A stretch of 64,000 nt of DNA from Aphidius gifuensis. Lineage: Eukaryota; Arthropoda; Insecta; Hymenoptera; Braconidae. This document shows, piece by piece, positions 52,830 through 64,000 of this stretch. The stretch spans positions 14,374,876 through 14,438,875 of the forward strand of contig NC_057789.1 of assembly GCF_014905175.1 (NCBI RefSeq). The letters run 5' to 3'. The notes beneath the pieces were generated by a model. The model did not search any database. It was not told the origin of the DNA and saw only the letters and a list, made by a program, of their open reading frames with translations. A program made the position numbers and the translations under genes. Each line of letters begins with the position of its first letter. Position 1 is the stretch's first letter.

Positions 52830-53785
52830 TTTGGATTTTGTAGAGAACCGTTTAATTAAAAACCATTATTATATAGTTGTATTAACGTTGCATGCACACA
52901 AGCGGTCAATAATCTGATTATATTATTTTCACTTTTGACTATTGTTTATTCTTAAGATTGAAAACTTTAACGACTCAGGGTGACAGATGATTTTCACGGT
53001 GGTATGACTATGAAATTGGTGTAACAATACAATAGGCCTAAGGTACAATTATACGATGCTTAAAAAGTTCCATAGCATTTTTATAGAATTGTTTATTCGG
53101 ATTAACTTTTTTTGATTGTGCACAAAAATAACAGCTTCCTATTTTCGAAAATTGGTGTAGAAATAGAATATTAATTTTATTGAAACAATATTTGCGGACA
53201 CATAACTATTTGGTTGTTAAGTGCAAATTCAGAATTCTATTTTATTATCGTTTATAAAGTGGCATTTAATTCTTTATCAATATTTATTAAAATGATAAAA
53301 AGTTGTAGAATAAAATTCGCTTTTATCACCAACTCGTATTAAGAGAATCAAAAGTTTAGTGTGATAATATCATATATTTTCCAAATATATGAACAAAAAA
53401 AAATTATACTTTTATCTAATAATATTTTTAGTAAATATTATCAACTCACATGAAACATAATTTTTTTTTAGTAGAATTCAGTAAACGGCAAAAAAATGTT
53501 TATCATTTTCAATATAATGGAAACAACAATATTTGAAATCTCTAAATTCGTCCTAATCTAATTTATGAATGATAATTATAAACGTTAATTAATAATTTCT
53601 ATTTTTAAGAGTTCGGCCCACTTTAAGAAAAGTTCATTTACGAAGCTTACACTTCAGAATTTGGAAAGATCCGCTAGTCGGCTAAACCATTACGGCGGCA
53701 ACTTGTTCTAGCTCACAATAGATGGAATCGCAATACTATGTCAGAAAGACTTTTTTATTTACGGTGTTTTCTGATTCCCGAGGAT
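52830..53785. other. interval without a recognised gene
   Basis: AT-rich, nothing supportable; GC content rises at the right edge (53640-53785), close to the inverted end. Confidence 0.4.
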
Positions 53786-53962
53786 TGAGACATGCCGCTG
53801 CAGGCCGCAAGCCAAGAAGATCCCGGTCTCGCGTCTCGCGAGACGACGCATGCAAGACCGAGACTAGTCTCGGTACCGCATGAAGCCCTAATCTTCATTA
53901 TACCAAACGTTATGGCCCGCCGAAAAATAATTCAAAAAAACGGCCAAATGAATAAGTCACCA

Positions 53963-54102
53963 CCCTGGTAGAAATGCTCCGTCGAATCGACGTCGGGCCC
54001 GACTTAATATCGAGATAACATGTATAAGCATAGGGAAAAATTTTTAGGTTAAACACGTTATGTCGATATTAAGTCGGGCCCGACGTCGAATTTCTACCAT
54101 GC
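53963..54102. mobile_element. 140-bp TIR MITE, second copy
   Basis: Nearly identical to 35394-35533: CCCTGGTAGAAATGCTCCGT, GACGTCGGGCCCGACTTAAT, mirrored ATTAAGTCGGGCCCGACGTC. The right terminus is mutated (TTTCTACCATGC). Confidence 0.88.
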
Positions 54103-54227
54103 ATGGAATTGAAATGAAATGTTTATAAGACTGAAAAGGGCCCAGAAAAACTCAATTTTTATATCTTGATTTTGAATAATGTTATTGATGATAAACTATT
54201 AAATTATATTTGAGGAATAATTTGAAA

Positions 54228-54315
54228 TAATAATAGCCTTAGCCAGAGTATCGAAAATTTTCTATTTTCTACGCGTAACGTGGGTCACACGTCCCAACAA
54301 ACATTACCAGGTTTT
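54228..54315 (+). repeat. dispersed repeat DR1, copy 2
   Basis: TTAGCCAGAGTATCGAAAA, CGCGTAACGTGGGTCACACG, TCCCAACAAACATTACCAGG. Reverse complement of 2740-2835. The upstream ~50 bp (ATTAAATTATATTTGAGGAA) also match 60345-60396, so copies 2 and 3 share more than the core. Confidence 0.8.
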
Positions 54316-56689
<2,374 letters not shown>

Positions 56690-57075
56690 TGTTGCGAATT
56701 CCTCTCCGTTCGTTAAGAGGACCCCAAGTGGAAATTTAGATCGCTGGAAGCAGATCAGGGAACCCATTTAGGAACGGATCCGAGTATAACGCTTTCTTTT
56801 AGGATTTGGGTCTGCATCTAGTCTCTTGAAATTTTTAATATAAAACAATCTATTCTAGAGATGCCAGCTCTGTCATAGATTATTTTATTATTCATATATT
56901 TTGTATAGTATCCATTTCTTGATCTATATAATTGTAGGCATTGCCTGATACATTTTCTTTTAAATAGCTTTAATTCTTCCATCTGTGTGGCTCCAACATT
57001 CCACCACAGAGGATTGATTAAGGTATGATTCAGCTGCTTAGCCCGCTCCTTAGCGCGCTCGACCATACTGAACAA
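56690..57075 (-). pseudogene. Jockey-like LINE, reverse transcriptase C-terminal fragment
   Basis: The minus-strand frame reads ERAKERAKQLNHTLINPLWW, KLFKRKCIRQCLQLYRS, YTKYMNNKIIYDRAGISRID and FILKISRD before a stop at 56818. In another frame DADPNPKRKRYTRIRS follows. The C-L-x-L-Y-R-S, NKxxYDxAxIxRID and Lx-RD order is what I associate with the end of insect Jockey-type pol proteins. The upstream catalytic domain (FADD) is missing, so this is a 5'-truncated copy as is usual for LINEs. Confidence 0.7.
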
Positions 57076-57248
57076 CGATGTTGCGTTACTTCTTTTCGCC
57101 CTTAAAGTATGGTGATGATGCTCAATATAATCAAGGTTATGTTTGGGAACAAAAAATCATAAGAATTATTAGTATTAATAATAGAAATAATGATATAGTT
57201 AATCTTATATCATCAGTATTAAAATTATATATATATATATAGGTATAT

Positions 57249-58045
57249 TAGACCTGTCCAAAAAAAAAAAAAATTTTCTTTTTGTGCCCTCCTGAAGTTT
57301 AAATTTGTTCTTTATGATGACACGAAAGAAAAAATAGAAAAATTTTTTTTTCAGGATTTTTTTTGAGCCTGCTCATCGGGTTTTTGTATTTCCCATTTGA
57401 TTAGCACGCGCGCGTATGGCTGTATATCTTTGACTTTGCATAACTCAGTCAGTTTTAATCCTAGAGAGTTGATATTAGTCTCATTTTTTAGCTCATGAAA
57501 ATACCTTCAAATTGTAACTGTACATTTTTTCTGTATTGTTAATAGTTTTGTTTCAAGAAAACCTCAAAAATCATGACTTTGCAGGTATATGCAAATTTAA
57601 CTTGTAAACGTATTTTATTATTATTATTAGTAGGATAAGTATTATTATTCGAAAGTATAAAATTGTTGAGCTTGATAGAGAAAAACATTTTTGTGTTAAA
57701 TAAAATATGTTTAGCAGTTAAATTGTAAATCATGATTTTCAAGCTTTTTTTGAGACGAAAAAACAAAAAACAGTACAAAAAAAATATACAGACAAATTGA
57801 AGGTATTTTCATAAGCTACAAAATGAGACTAATATCAACTTTCTAGGATTAAAACTGACTGAGTTATGCAAAGTCAAAGACATACAGCCATACGCGCGCG
57901 TGTTAATCAAATGGGAAATAAAAAATGAGCCATTAAAATCCTAAAAAAAAAATTTTTTCATTTTTTTTTTTGTGTTATCATAAAGAACAAATTTAGACCT
58001 CAGGAGGGTACAAAAAGAAATTTTTTTTTTTTTTGGACAGGTTTA
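57249..58045. mobile_element. 797-bp foldback element with 8-bp target duplication
   Basis: TAGACCTGTCCAAAAAAA at the left and TAAACCTGTCCAAAAAAA on the opposite strand at the right; AGGTATAT is duplicated (57241-57248, 58046-58053). Arms of ~330 bp share TTTGACTTTGCATAACTCAG, CATACGCGCGCG-type words and AGAGTTGATATTAGTCTCAT. No transposase. The 8-bp duplication fits hAT, P or Merlin classes. Confidence 0.92.
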
Positions 58046-58053
58046 AGGTATAT

Positions 58054-58529
58054 ACATATTACAGTATTATATTCAAATATATATATACATATATATATAT
58101 TTATTTCTATAATTTTACTAGTTAATTCATTTATTCATCCATTCAATCATGATCATTATTATGACAAATAATAAAAATAAGAATAATGTAATCGATTTAA
58201 TACTATTAATATTATTTAAATATTATTTTTTTTACTTCATTTGTTTTGACGTATGTGCAATTTATTATTAACGAAAAAATGATGAATTGGTGAAAACAAA
58301 AAAAAAAATATTCTTTGTATCTATTTTATTAGGTTGAATGGCTTAAAAAACAAACAAAAGAATTTTTGAGCAAATAATAATTATTATCATTATGACATGT
58401 AATAAGGATAACATGAATATAATTTTATATTAATATATTATATTCACTTCTACTCTATATTTGTATATTCTTTTTGTTCATTTATCTATTTTTATTAATT
58501 TACATTGCTTAATTTGTCTGTTCTTTATC
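58054..58529. other. AT-rich interval without a recognised gene
   Basis: ATATATACATATATAT and other simple AT sequence; nothing supportable. Confidence 0.45.
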
Positions 58530-59937
58530 TTAATTTATTGTATTATCAGTTTTAGATTGATTATGACACAGAGCGTTCTTCTTTCCGCAATCTCTGGAAT
58601 TATTAATAGCTGAACCAGTAGCTTTTAAAAGTACTTCTTTCTTGACAGTGGGAAGATTTTCCTTTACCCATTTAGTAGTAATTGTTTTTGGAAATAGAAA
58701 AATACAACAAATTTTTTTAGTGTTTATAACTTTTTTTTGATCAATAATAATGGATTGCTGTATCCACCTTCAATGAACTTCCACACCTTTGTTTTAATAA
58801 CGACCATTAGCTTATTTTTTGTAGCTTTTTAAGCAGTGAAAGGTTTGAGGACCTTTTTAGTCATTAAATGTTTCAAAATATCGCCAACACTTCGCGATAC
58901 GAGTAATGTTGTATTAATGAATCTTACCATGTTTTCACGCTGAAAGAAAAATTAGTGAGTAGATACATGTAAATATATATATTTCAACAATATAAATAAA
59001 GCAAATATTATATTTATTTAAATATATTTTTGAAAAAGTATACATAACAAAAATACTTATAATTGCATTGTTAAAATTTTATCTGTTTTTAACTTGGTAT
59101 CAAATGTGTTGAATTTATTTATTGTATCATAATAAAAACTTTTTATTGATGATGCTTTACTTGTTGATGATTTGATGGTACTGAATGAATCAGTTTTCGT
59201 TTACAACTCAAGTATTTTTTTTATCATTTGATTTCGATCGATTTTAATTTCGACTTGATTTTGTTAAATCTTAATCAACATGTTTTGTAAAGTATCGTAA
59301 CGTGTAATGTTTTAAGCACGTCGAGTATCTAGAATGAAAATATGTTGATGTTATATAATTATAATAAAATTGAGAATTTACTTTAAATAAATATTCATCC
59401 TGTGGTGTTGTTGGTATTAAAGAAGGAGTCATTGTAATCTTTTGCTGCATGTTCAAGCATTCTGGAGATAATTTAGTTTCTGTAACAAAGTAAGAATTGA
59501 TTAATTTAAATGAATTGCGAAATTATAATTGAAGAGTTTTTTTATATAAAATACTTAAAACGTTACCATGTATTTTTTTTTTTTCCGAGAAATTTTGTCA
59601 TCATTTTGATATTTACGATCGTTGAAGAAAGAAATATTTTTCTATTACCAGTTAATCTCTTGCGTTCATTACGAGTAGGAGTCTCATATTGATGATCAGA
59701 TTCATCATTACTTGATATGTTAACATTATTTTCTGAAAAAATTATATTTGTTCATTAATTATTTTCGTTTTGGCTTGCTCAGAAAAAAATATTTCATGAA
59801 AATGTATACTTAAATCTGATTCTGCGTCAACGACATTACTTAATAGACTTTTATTTAATAATGCATTAATTTTTCTTTTATTTTTGATGGCATGGTATTT
59901 ATTGACATTAAAATCTTCCTTTTTTCTGCTGTCACTT
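58530..59937 (-). CDS. multi-exon gene or decayed gene with BEN-like C-terminus
   Basis: On the minus strand three exons join in frame: 59937-59810 (SDSRKKEDFNVNKY, LLNKSLLSNVVDAESDL), 59732-59567 (ISSNDESDHQYETPTRNER, KRLTGNRKIFLSS) and 59479-59382 (TKLSPECLNMQQ, IPTTPQDEYLFK), with GT/AG borders. Further on, 59190-59065 is open (STIKSSTSKASSIKSFYYD). From 58939, RENMVRFINTTLLVSRSVGD and ILKHLMTKKVLKPFTA end in an in-frame stop near 58829. The last part, to a stop at 58530, reads KTITTKWVKENLPTV and LLKATGSAINNSRDCGKKN. The ILKHLMTKKVL and INNSRDCGKK spacing resembles BEN domains (DNA/protein-binding modules in insect chromatin regulators). The late stop and unclear joins leave open whether the gene works; a 5' exon is not located. 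Confidence 0.5.
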
Positions 59938-60396
59938 CTGGCTCAAAATCACCTGTTACTAATCCAAATTCATTATCACATAAGCATACTTCTAAAATTA
60001 TAACAAAATAGTCTTGGATTATGACAATATTGCCTTGAACCAAGAAACTTTTTGTCGTAATCCAAGAAGGATACTTCTAAAATTCAGACACATGTTTCAT
60101 GGAACAAGACGTACATGTCATGGATTATGACATAGACGTCTTGACTCAAGAATTTTTTTTTCTCAAAATAAGAAATATTCTTCACAAATCAAGAACAGAT
60201 TGTTCATGATTCAAGAAAATTATTTGCAAGAAGAAAACTTCTATTTCACAGAAGTTTTGTTCTCGGTTTTAGAATTTTTTTTTTTCAGTGTAGAGTTGAA
60301 ATAAATTGTTTGTAAAGCTTCAAGAAAGCTTTAAATTTAATTATGTTATTGTTAATGAACCATTAAATTATATTTAAGCAATAATTTAAAATAACC
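59938..60396. repeat. CAAGAA/TTCTTG word-rich segment
   Basis: TCTTGGATTATGACAATATT, ATCCAAGAAGGATACTTCT, TGGATTATGACATAGACGTC and many CAAGAA words recur in both orientations from 60010 to 60270, ending in TTTTTTTTTCAGTGTAGA. Probably a degenerate TIR element; the second end was not identified. A 62-codon minus-strand frame overlaps its left side. Confidence 0.4.
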
Positions 60397-60475
60397 ATGG
60401 CCCTAGCCAGAGTATTGAAAATTTCGTATTTTCAACGGGTAACGCGGGCCACACGCCCCAATGAACGTTACCATG
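60397..60475 (+). repeat. dispersed repeat DR1, copy 3
   Basis: CTAGCCAGAGTATTGAAAAT, CGGGTAACGCGGGCCACACG, CCCCAATGAACGTTACCATG. Same orientation as copy 2, 6.2 kb away, and opposite to copy 1. Confidence 0.85.
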
Positions 60476-61690
60476 TCTTTTTTTTAAATGTCATTCTTGG
60501 AAGTTTTATATATAATTTAAAATTATTATTTATGTTTATGACACTTGAACAAAATAAAAATGTTTAAAAATATGTATCTTTTTAGGATTCACGAATAAAA
60601 ATACTGGACGGTTATAATATAGATGCTTTTATCAATTATCTCCAACAGTCAACACTGGTTTATATTTTGAACATTAAAGGATTTTTTTTTTTTTCGTTCT
60701 GATGAGTGACTTATTTCAGAGATTATTATAAAATATTTGATGTTTTTGAAAAAAGTTCTGATAATTAAAAAAAAAGAAAATGTCTTACTCTTTTAAAAAT
60801 AACCTTAAAATATTTTCGTGAATACCAGTTTTTTTTTTAATTGAACAATGACATTATTTTAAGAAAATAAAAAATAAAATTAATTGACGTAATCCGTGTG
60901 TGTGTTTAATGCGTTCGAATAATAAAAATGAATATCATATTCTCAACAGAAAAAGTATTGAAATCACGTTGTTTATTCATGATTAATTATGAATAAACCA
61001 ATAATGTATATTGAAAAGACTACTTACTTGTATCGATAGATGATTTATTCATTTTTTATTTAATTTTATTTTAACAATAAGTTGAGTATCATAAAAATAT
61101 ATAGTATCGACAAACGTCTGGATCAAAATGGCAAATGGTACGACTAAACACAGCAAGTTGATAAACAAATGGAGATTAAGGTTAATTCATAAAAAACGGC
61201 AAACATTATACCAATCAGGTGACGGTGAACTGCCGATACAGAGAAAGAGAACTGATTTTTTCACTTCGATGCGATTCAAATACACAAATAATGTTATTCA
61301 AATGAATACAAAATATTATGAGAGTCAATAAGTACATCTTGATATAAGTTTAATAAAGAATAATTATAGTTGCTTCATGAGTTTGCCTGAGACATCCAGA
61401 TTTTTAATTTTCAATTTAAATGAATAATAATACTGATTGACATTTGATTATGCCACGTGGTTCATCAACAAGAATCATTTATTTTGATAAATACAAACAT
61501 TTCTTTTGTTTGTTGAATAGATCTGGTAGATCGAGATCCATCATGTTTTTATAAACTTAAGTAACGTTGTGTTACATATGAAGTAACGGCATTGCTTTAT
61601 CTATGTCATTACTGATATTAAAAACTAGCATCGATGCACTTTTTCTATTGAGCAATCAATCTCTTTTTTTTTTTTTCGATATTTTCCACA
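60476..61690. other. interval with one small open frame
   Basis: A 67-codon plus-strand frame (61128-61331) starts in a fair eukaryotic context (AAAATGGCA) and is very basic (KHSKLINKWRLRLIHKKRQ). It has no recognised motif, and no upstream exon was found. Otherwise AT-rich DNA. Confidence 0.35.
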
Positions 61691-61709
61691 TTCACAACTC
61701 TTCAGAATC

Positions 61710-62285
61710 ACATGCCCGAGTAAAAAGTCAGTTCAGGATATGATCAAAATTTGATCAGGCAACTTGAATTCAGATCGATGCAATAAAGAGTTTTTTAATC
61801 CTCATATGTAATACATAATTATTCCTAAATAATCATTTTTGACTATATATATTTATTAATTAAGTACGAAATAATTTTTCTGTATTTATTTGTTAGAGTT
61901 ATTGTAGTAAAAAAGTATGGACATATTGAAATGGATTATTTAATAAAAGAAATATTAGATAGAGCTGTCATCAGCTGTGATGATTTTTTGATCAAGATTT
62001 GACCAGGTTCACTTGATCAGGATAAATTGTTTAAAAAAAATATTTATTTCAGAATATTCAACTTGATGATTTTTTGATCAAGATTTGATCAAGCTGCCCT
62101 TCTTCAGGAGGTGTTAAGGTTACTCGATGCTACCTTGATCAAGTTAGCTTGAAATTGAATGCAAAGAATGCAATCAAGCTTCCTGAAATAAGGTAGCCTG
62201 ATCAATTTTTAATCAGGATCGGCTATCAAATTGGTCAAGCCTGACCAGATTTTCACTCAGGTTGATACATGAACAGTGGTTCAAT
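61710..62285. mobile_element. TTGATCAGG-word element with CCNGAGT ends
   Basis: CCCGAGTAAAAAGTCAGTTC at the left and, on the opposite strand, CCTGAGTGAAAATCTGGTCA at the right. Words such as TTTGATCAGGCAACTTGA and GATCAAGATTTGATCAAGC recur in both orientations, reminiscent of the GATC-rich element at 31271. No target duplication was resolved. Confidence 0.55.
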
Positions 62286-62399
62286 TTTGTAGACAGTTTT
62301 TCCTGAAAGACGAAGTTGATTGCTGTAGGATAATTTATATATATAAAATGTAAATTTTGAAAAAATTTTTTTGAAGTGAAACTTTTTTTCGCAGGGTAG

Positions 62400-63648
62400 T
62401 GAAAAAAAAATCAGTGTGTCGGCCATGTAACGCTCGGAGCAAGCGAACGCTCGGACCGAGCAAGCATTTGCCCATATAACTAATAAGAGTGCGTGAGTGA
62501 GTGGCTACGAGAGAAAAAAGAGATATGCTTTGAATGAATGTGTGTGTGCGTTGCCAATAGTGTAGCTGATCGGTTCGCAGCGCTTATGAAAATAATGAAT
62601 CAAAAAATTATAAATGAATACATATACTCAATTAAAAATTATTATTGGTATATTTATGTTATTGATATTATTATTATAATTATTATTTTATTATTAATAT
62701 CGATATTATTAGTATGGATATAATGAATACCAATGATATTATTACTATTATCAAATTGATATTATTATTCTTCATAATATTATTGAAATTATTATTATTT
62801 ATAATAATATTTATGATATCTATAACGATAGTATAAATAAAAATAACAACAATAATTTCAATAATATCATCGATATTAATAATATCAATATAATATTAGT
62901 AATAATATCAATGGTATGAATCATATTAATAATAATAATAATATCGATATAATATTGATAATGATATGATCAATACTGACATTAATATTCAATATAAATA
63001 TTAATAATTATTAGTATTCATATTTCAAATATTATTATTATAAATGTTATTATTAATATAATTAATATCATTTATATTATGACTATAGTCATTCCTAATT
63101 CCTAATTCCTATTCCTAATTTATAATGTTATCAAAATTATTATTGACATTTTTATTCTGTATAATATTATTGAAATAATTGTTATTAATAATATTATTAT
63201 TAATATTATTAATATATATTAATTCATGGTATGCATAATAATAACAATAATAATTTCAATAATATATCATCGATAATAATAAAATCATTGATATTAATAT
63301 TATTAATATCGATATATATTAATAATAATAATAAAAATAATAATAGTACTGTTAATAATATTCAAATATAAATATTAGTAATTATTAGTATTTATATTTC
63401 AAATATTATTACTATAGATATTGTTATTATTATCATTTATATAAATAATAATAATAATAACGATAATTATATGAATAATAATAATATTGATAATAATTTT
63501 AATAATATCAATGGTATTAATAATAATAATAATATCAATAACGATATAATATTGATAATATTATCAATATTTATAGTTTGGATATTATCGCAATATGATC
63601 GATATTATTATTATAAATATCATATTGATATCATCATTTATACTATAA
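62400..63648. repeat. cryptically simple ATT/AATATCAAT DNA
   Basis: After a GC-richer phrase (CGCTCGGAGCAAGCGAACG, 62431) the sequence is dominated by scrambled AATAATATT, ATATCGATATTA and AATATCAATGGTAT words without a strict unit; parts near 62880-62960 and 63500-63560 repeat each other. Frames over it are Ile/Asn/Tyr-rich artefacts. Confidence 0.8.
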
Positions 63649-64000
63649 TAGGGTTCTTCGATTCTTAGAAAAGGAATCAATCTTCAAGAATCGAATTTGT
63701 AAGAATCGGGTAGCCGATATATCGCCACAAAAAGTACTCGATTCATAAAGAATCGATTAAAAAATCGTGTTTTTATAATTATTTTTTTATTAATTTTTTT
63801 AATCATACATTATTTTTTATGTATACACAATATTAATAGAAAAAAAAACGAATGAAATTGAATGAAAAATATGATGTTAAAAAAGAGAATATTATAAATA
63901 CTAATAATAAATAATTAAATATTATTATTATTCATTAAATATTAAATATTAAATAATATTCATATTTATATTAATATTTATTATTTATATAAGAACTGTC
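63649..64000 (+). mobile_element. left end of a TAGGGTTCTTCGATTC hAT-like element, cut by the window edge
   Basis: TAGGGTTCTTCGATTCTTAG followed by subterminal AAGAATCGAT words and GCCGATATATCG matches the pattern of the hAT MITEs here (TAGGG start, short inverted words). The right end lies outside the window, so the duplication cannot be tested. Confidence 0.5.

Larger units (their letters stand above)
49853..53818. mobile_element. possible ~4-kb element with GCTTGCGGCC inverted ends
   Basis: GATGGCTTGCGGCCCGG at the left and, on the opposite strand at the right, CTTGGCTTGCGGCCTGC. The match is only ~14 bp and no target duplication was seen. It contains the long palindrome, the 55-bp tandem repeat and an LTR-like stretch. 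Confidence 0.4.
46845..53890. mobile_element. 7-kb hAT-type element enclosing host-gene fragments
   Basis: TAGGGCTTCATGCGGTA at the left is mirrored as TACCGCATGAAGCCCTA at the right. The flanks are ATCTTCAA (46837-46844) and ATCTTCAT (53891-53898), seven of eight identical. GAGACGAGAC/GTCTCGGTCTCG words crowd both ends. Inside lie an Obg GTPase pseudogene, an eEF1-gamma pseudogene, a CCATGGAGG MITE arm, another TIR pair (49853-53818) and a long palindrome. No hAT transposase was recognised. Either the element captured genomic DNA, or two ends of one small element were separated by later insertions. Confidence 0.75.

Overview
The window looks like AT-rich nuclear DNA from an insect. Three things point there: spliced genes with introns of about 100 bp, a gene of the animal MCRIP family, and insect-type transposable elements (pogo, hAT, Jockey-like LINE, a DUF4780-like retroelement remnant). 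A hymenopteran parasitoid would fit, but the sequence alone does not prove it. No bacterial operon, rRNA, canonical tRNA or CRISPR array is visible. Real genes are scarce and repeats fill most of the 64 kb.

Layout. 0-5.4 kb: unrecognised coding remnants on both strands around a five-copy 320-bp tandem array. 5.8-10.9 kb: foldback elements, a gypsy-type pol tail, and fields of TATGNCAT words. 10.9-22.5 kb: three copies of one non-autonomous hAT family (two with perfect 8-bp target duplications) carrying nested smaller elements, plus the one well-supported host gene, a three-exon MCRIP homologue at 15955-16491 on the minus strand. 22.5-30.5 kb: a 2.5-kb foldback element with a 10-bp target duplication and arms built of about 163-bp tandem repeats, inserted in a palindromic repeat, followed by hAT MITEs. 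30.6-36.4 kb: DUF4780-like remnant, GATC-rich and CCAAGNCTTGG-rich palindromic repeats each with a tRNA-like sequence, and CCCTGGTAGAAA-ended elements. 36.4-41.8 kb: a complete pogo-type transposon (HTH, DDE transposase and C-terminal PHD finger, now broken) inside a TTTCG-rich hAT-like element. 41.8-46.3 kb: a 4.5-kb alternating inverted-repeat array. 46.8-53.9 kb: a 7-kb hAT-type element enclosing decayed copies of an Obg-family GTPase gene and of eEF1-gamma, plus a 394-bp near-perfect palindrome. 54-64 kb: direct copies of a dispersed repeat, a 765-bp ATT/GT microsatellite, a LINE tail, an 8-bp-TSD foldback element, a multi-exon gene with a BEN-like C-terminus, and cryptically simple AT DNA ending in another hAT-like terminus.

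The least explained signal is a word close to AGCTAAGGAAARGATGTA. It occurs in inverted pairs inside at least six structurally unrelated foldback or MITE contexts and builds the whole 41.8-46.3 kb array. Element boundaries marked with target duplications were read directly by matching both flanks; family names are inferred from terminal motif, duplication length and encoded protein. The genes do not form a pathway: the main functional unit is MCRIP, and the rest is mostly transposon biology and pseudogenes.
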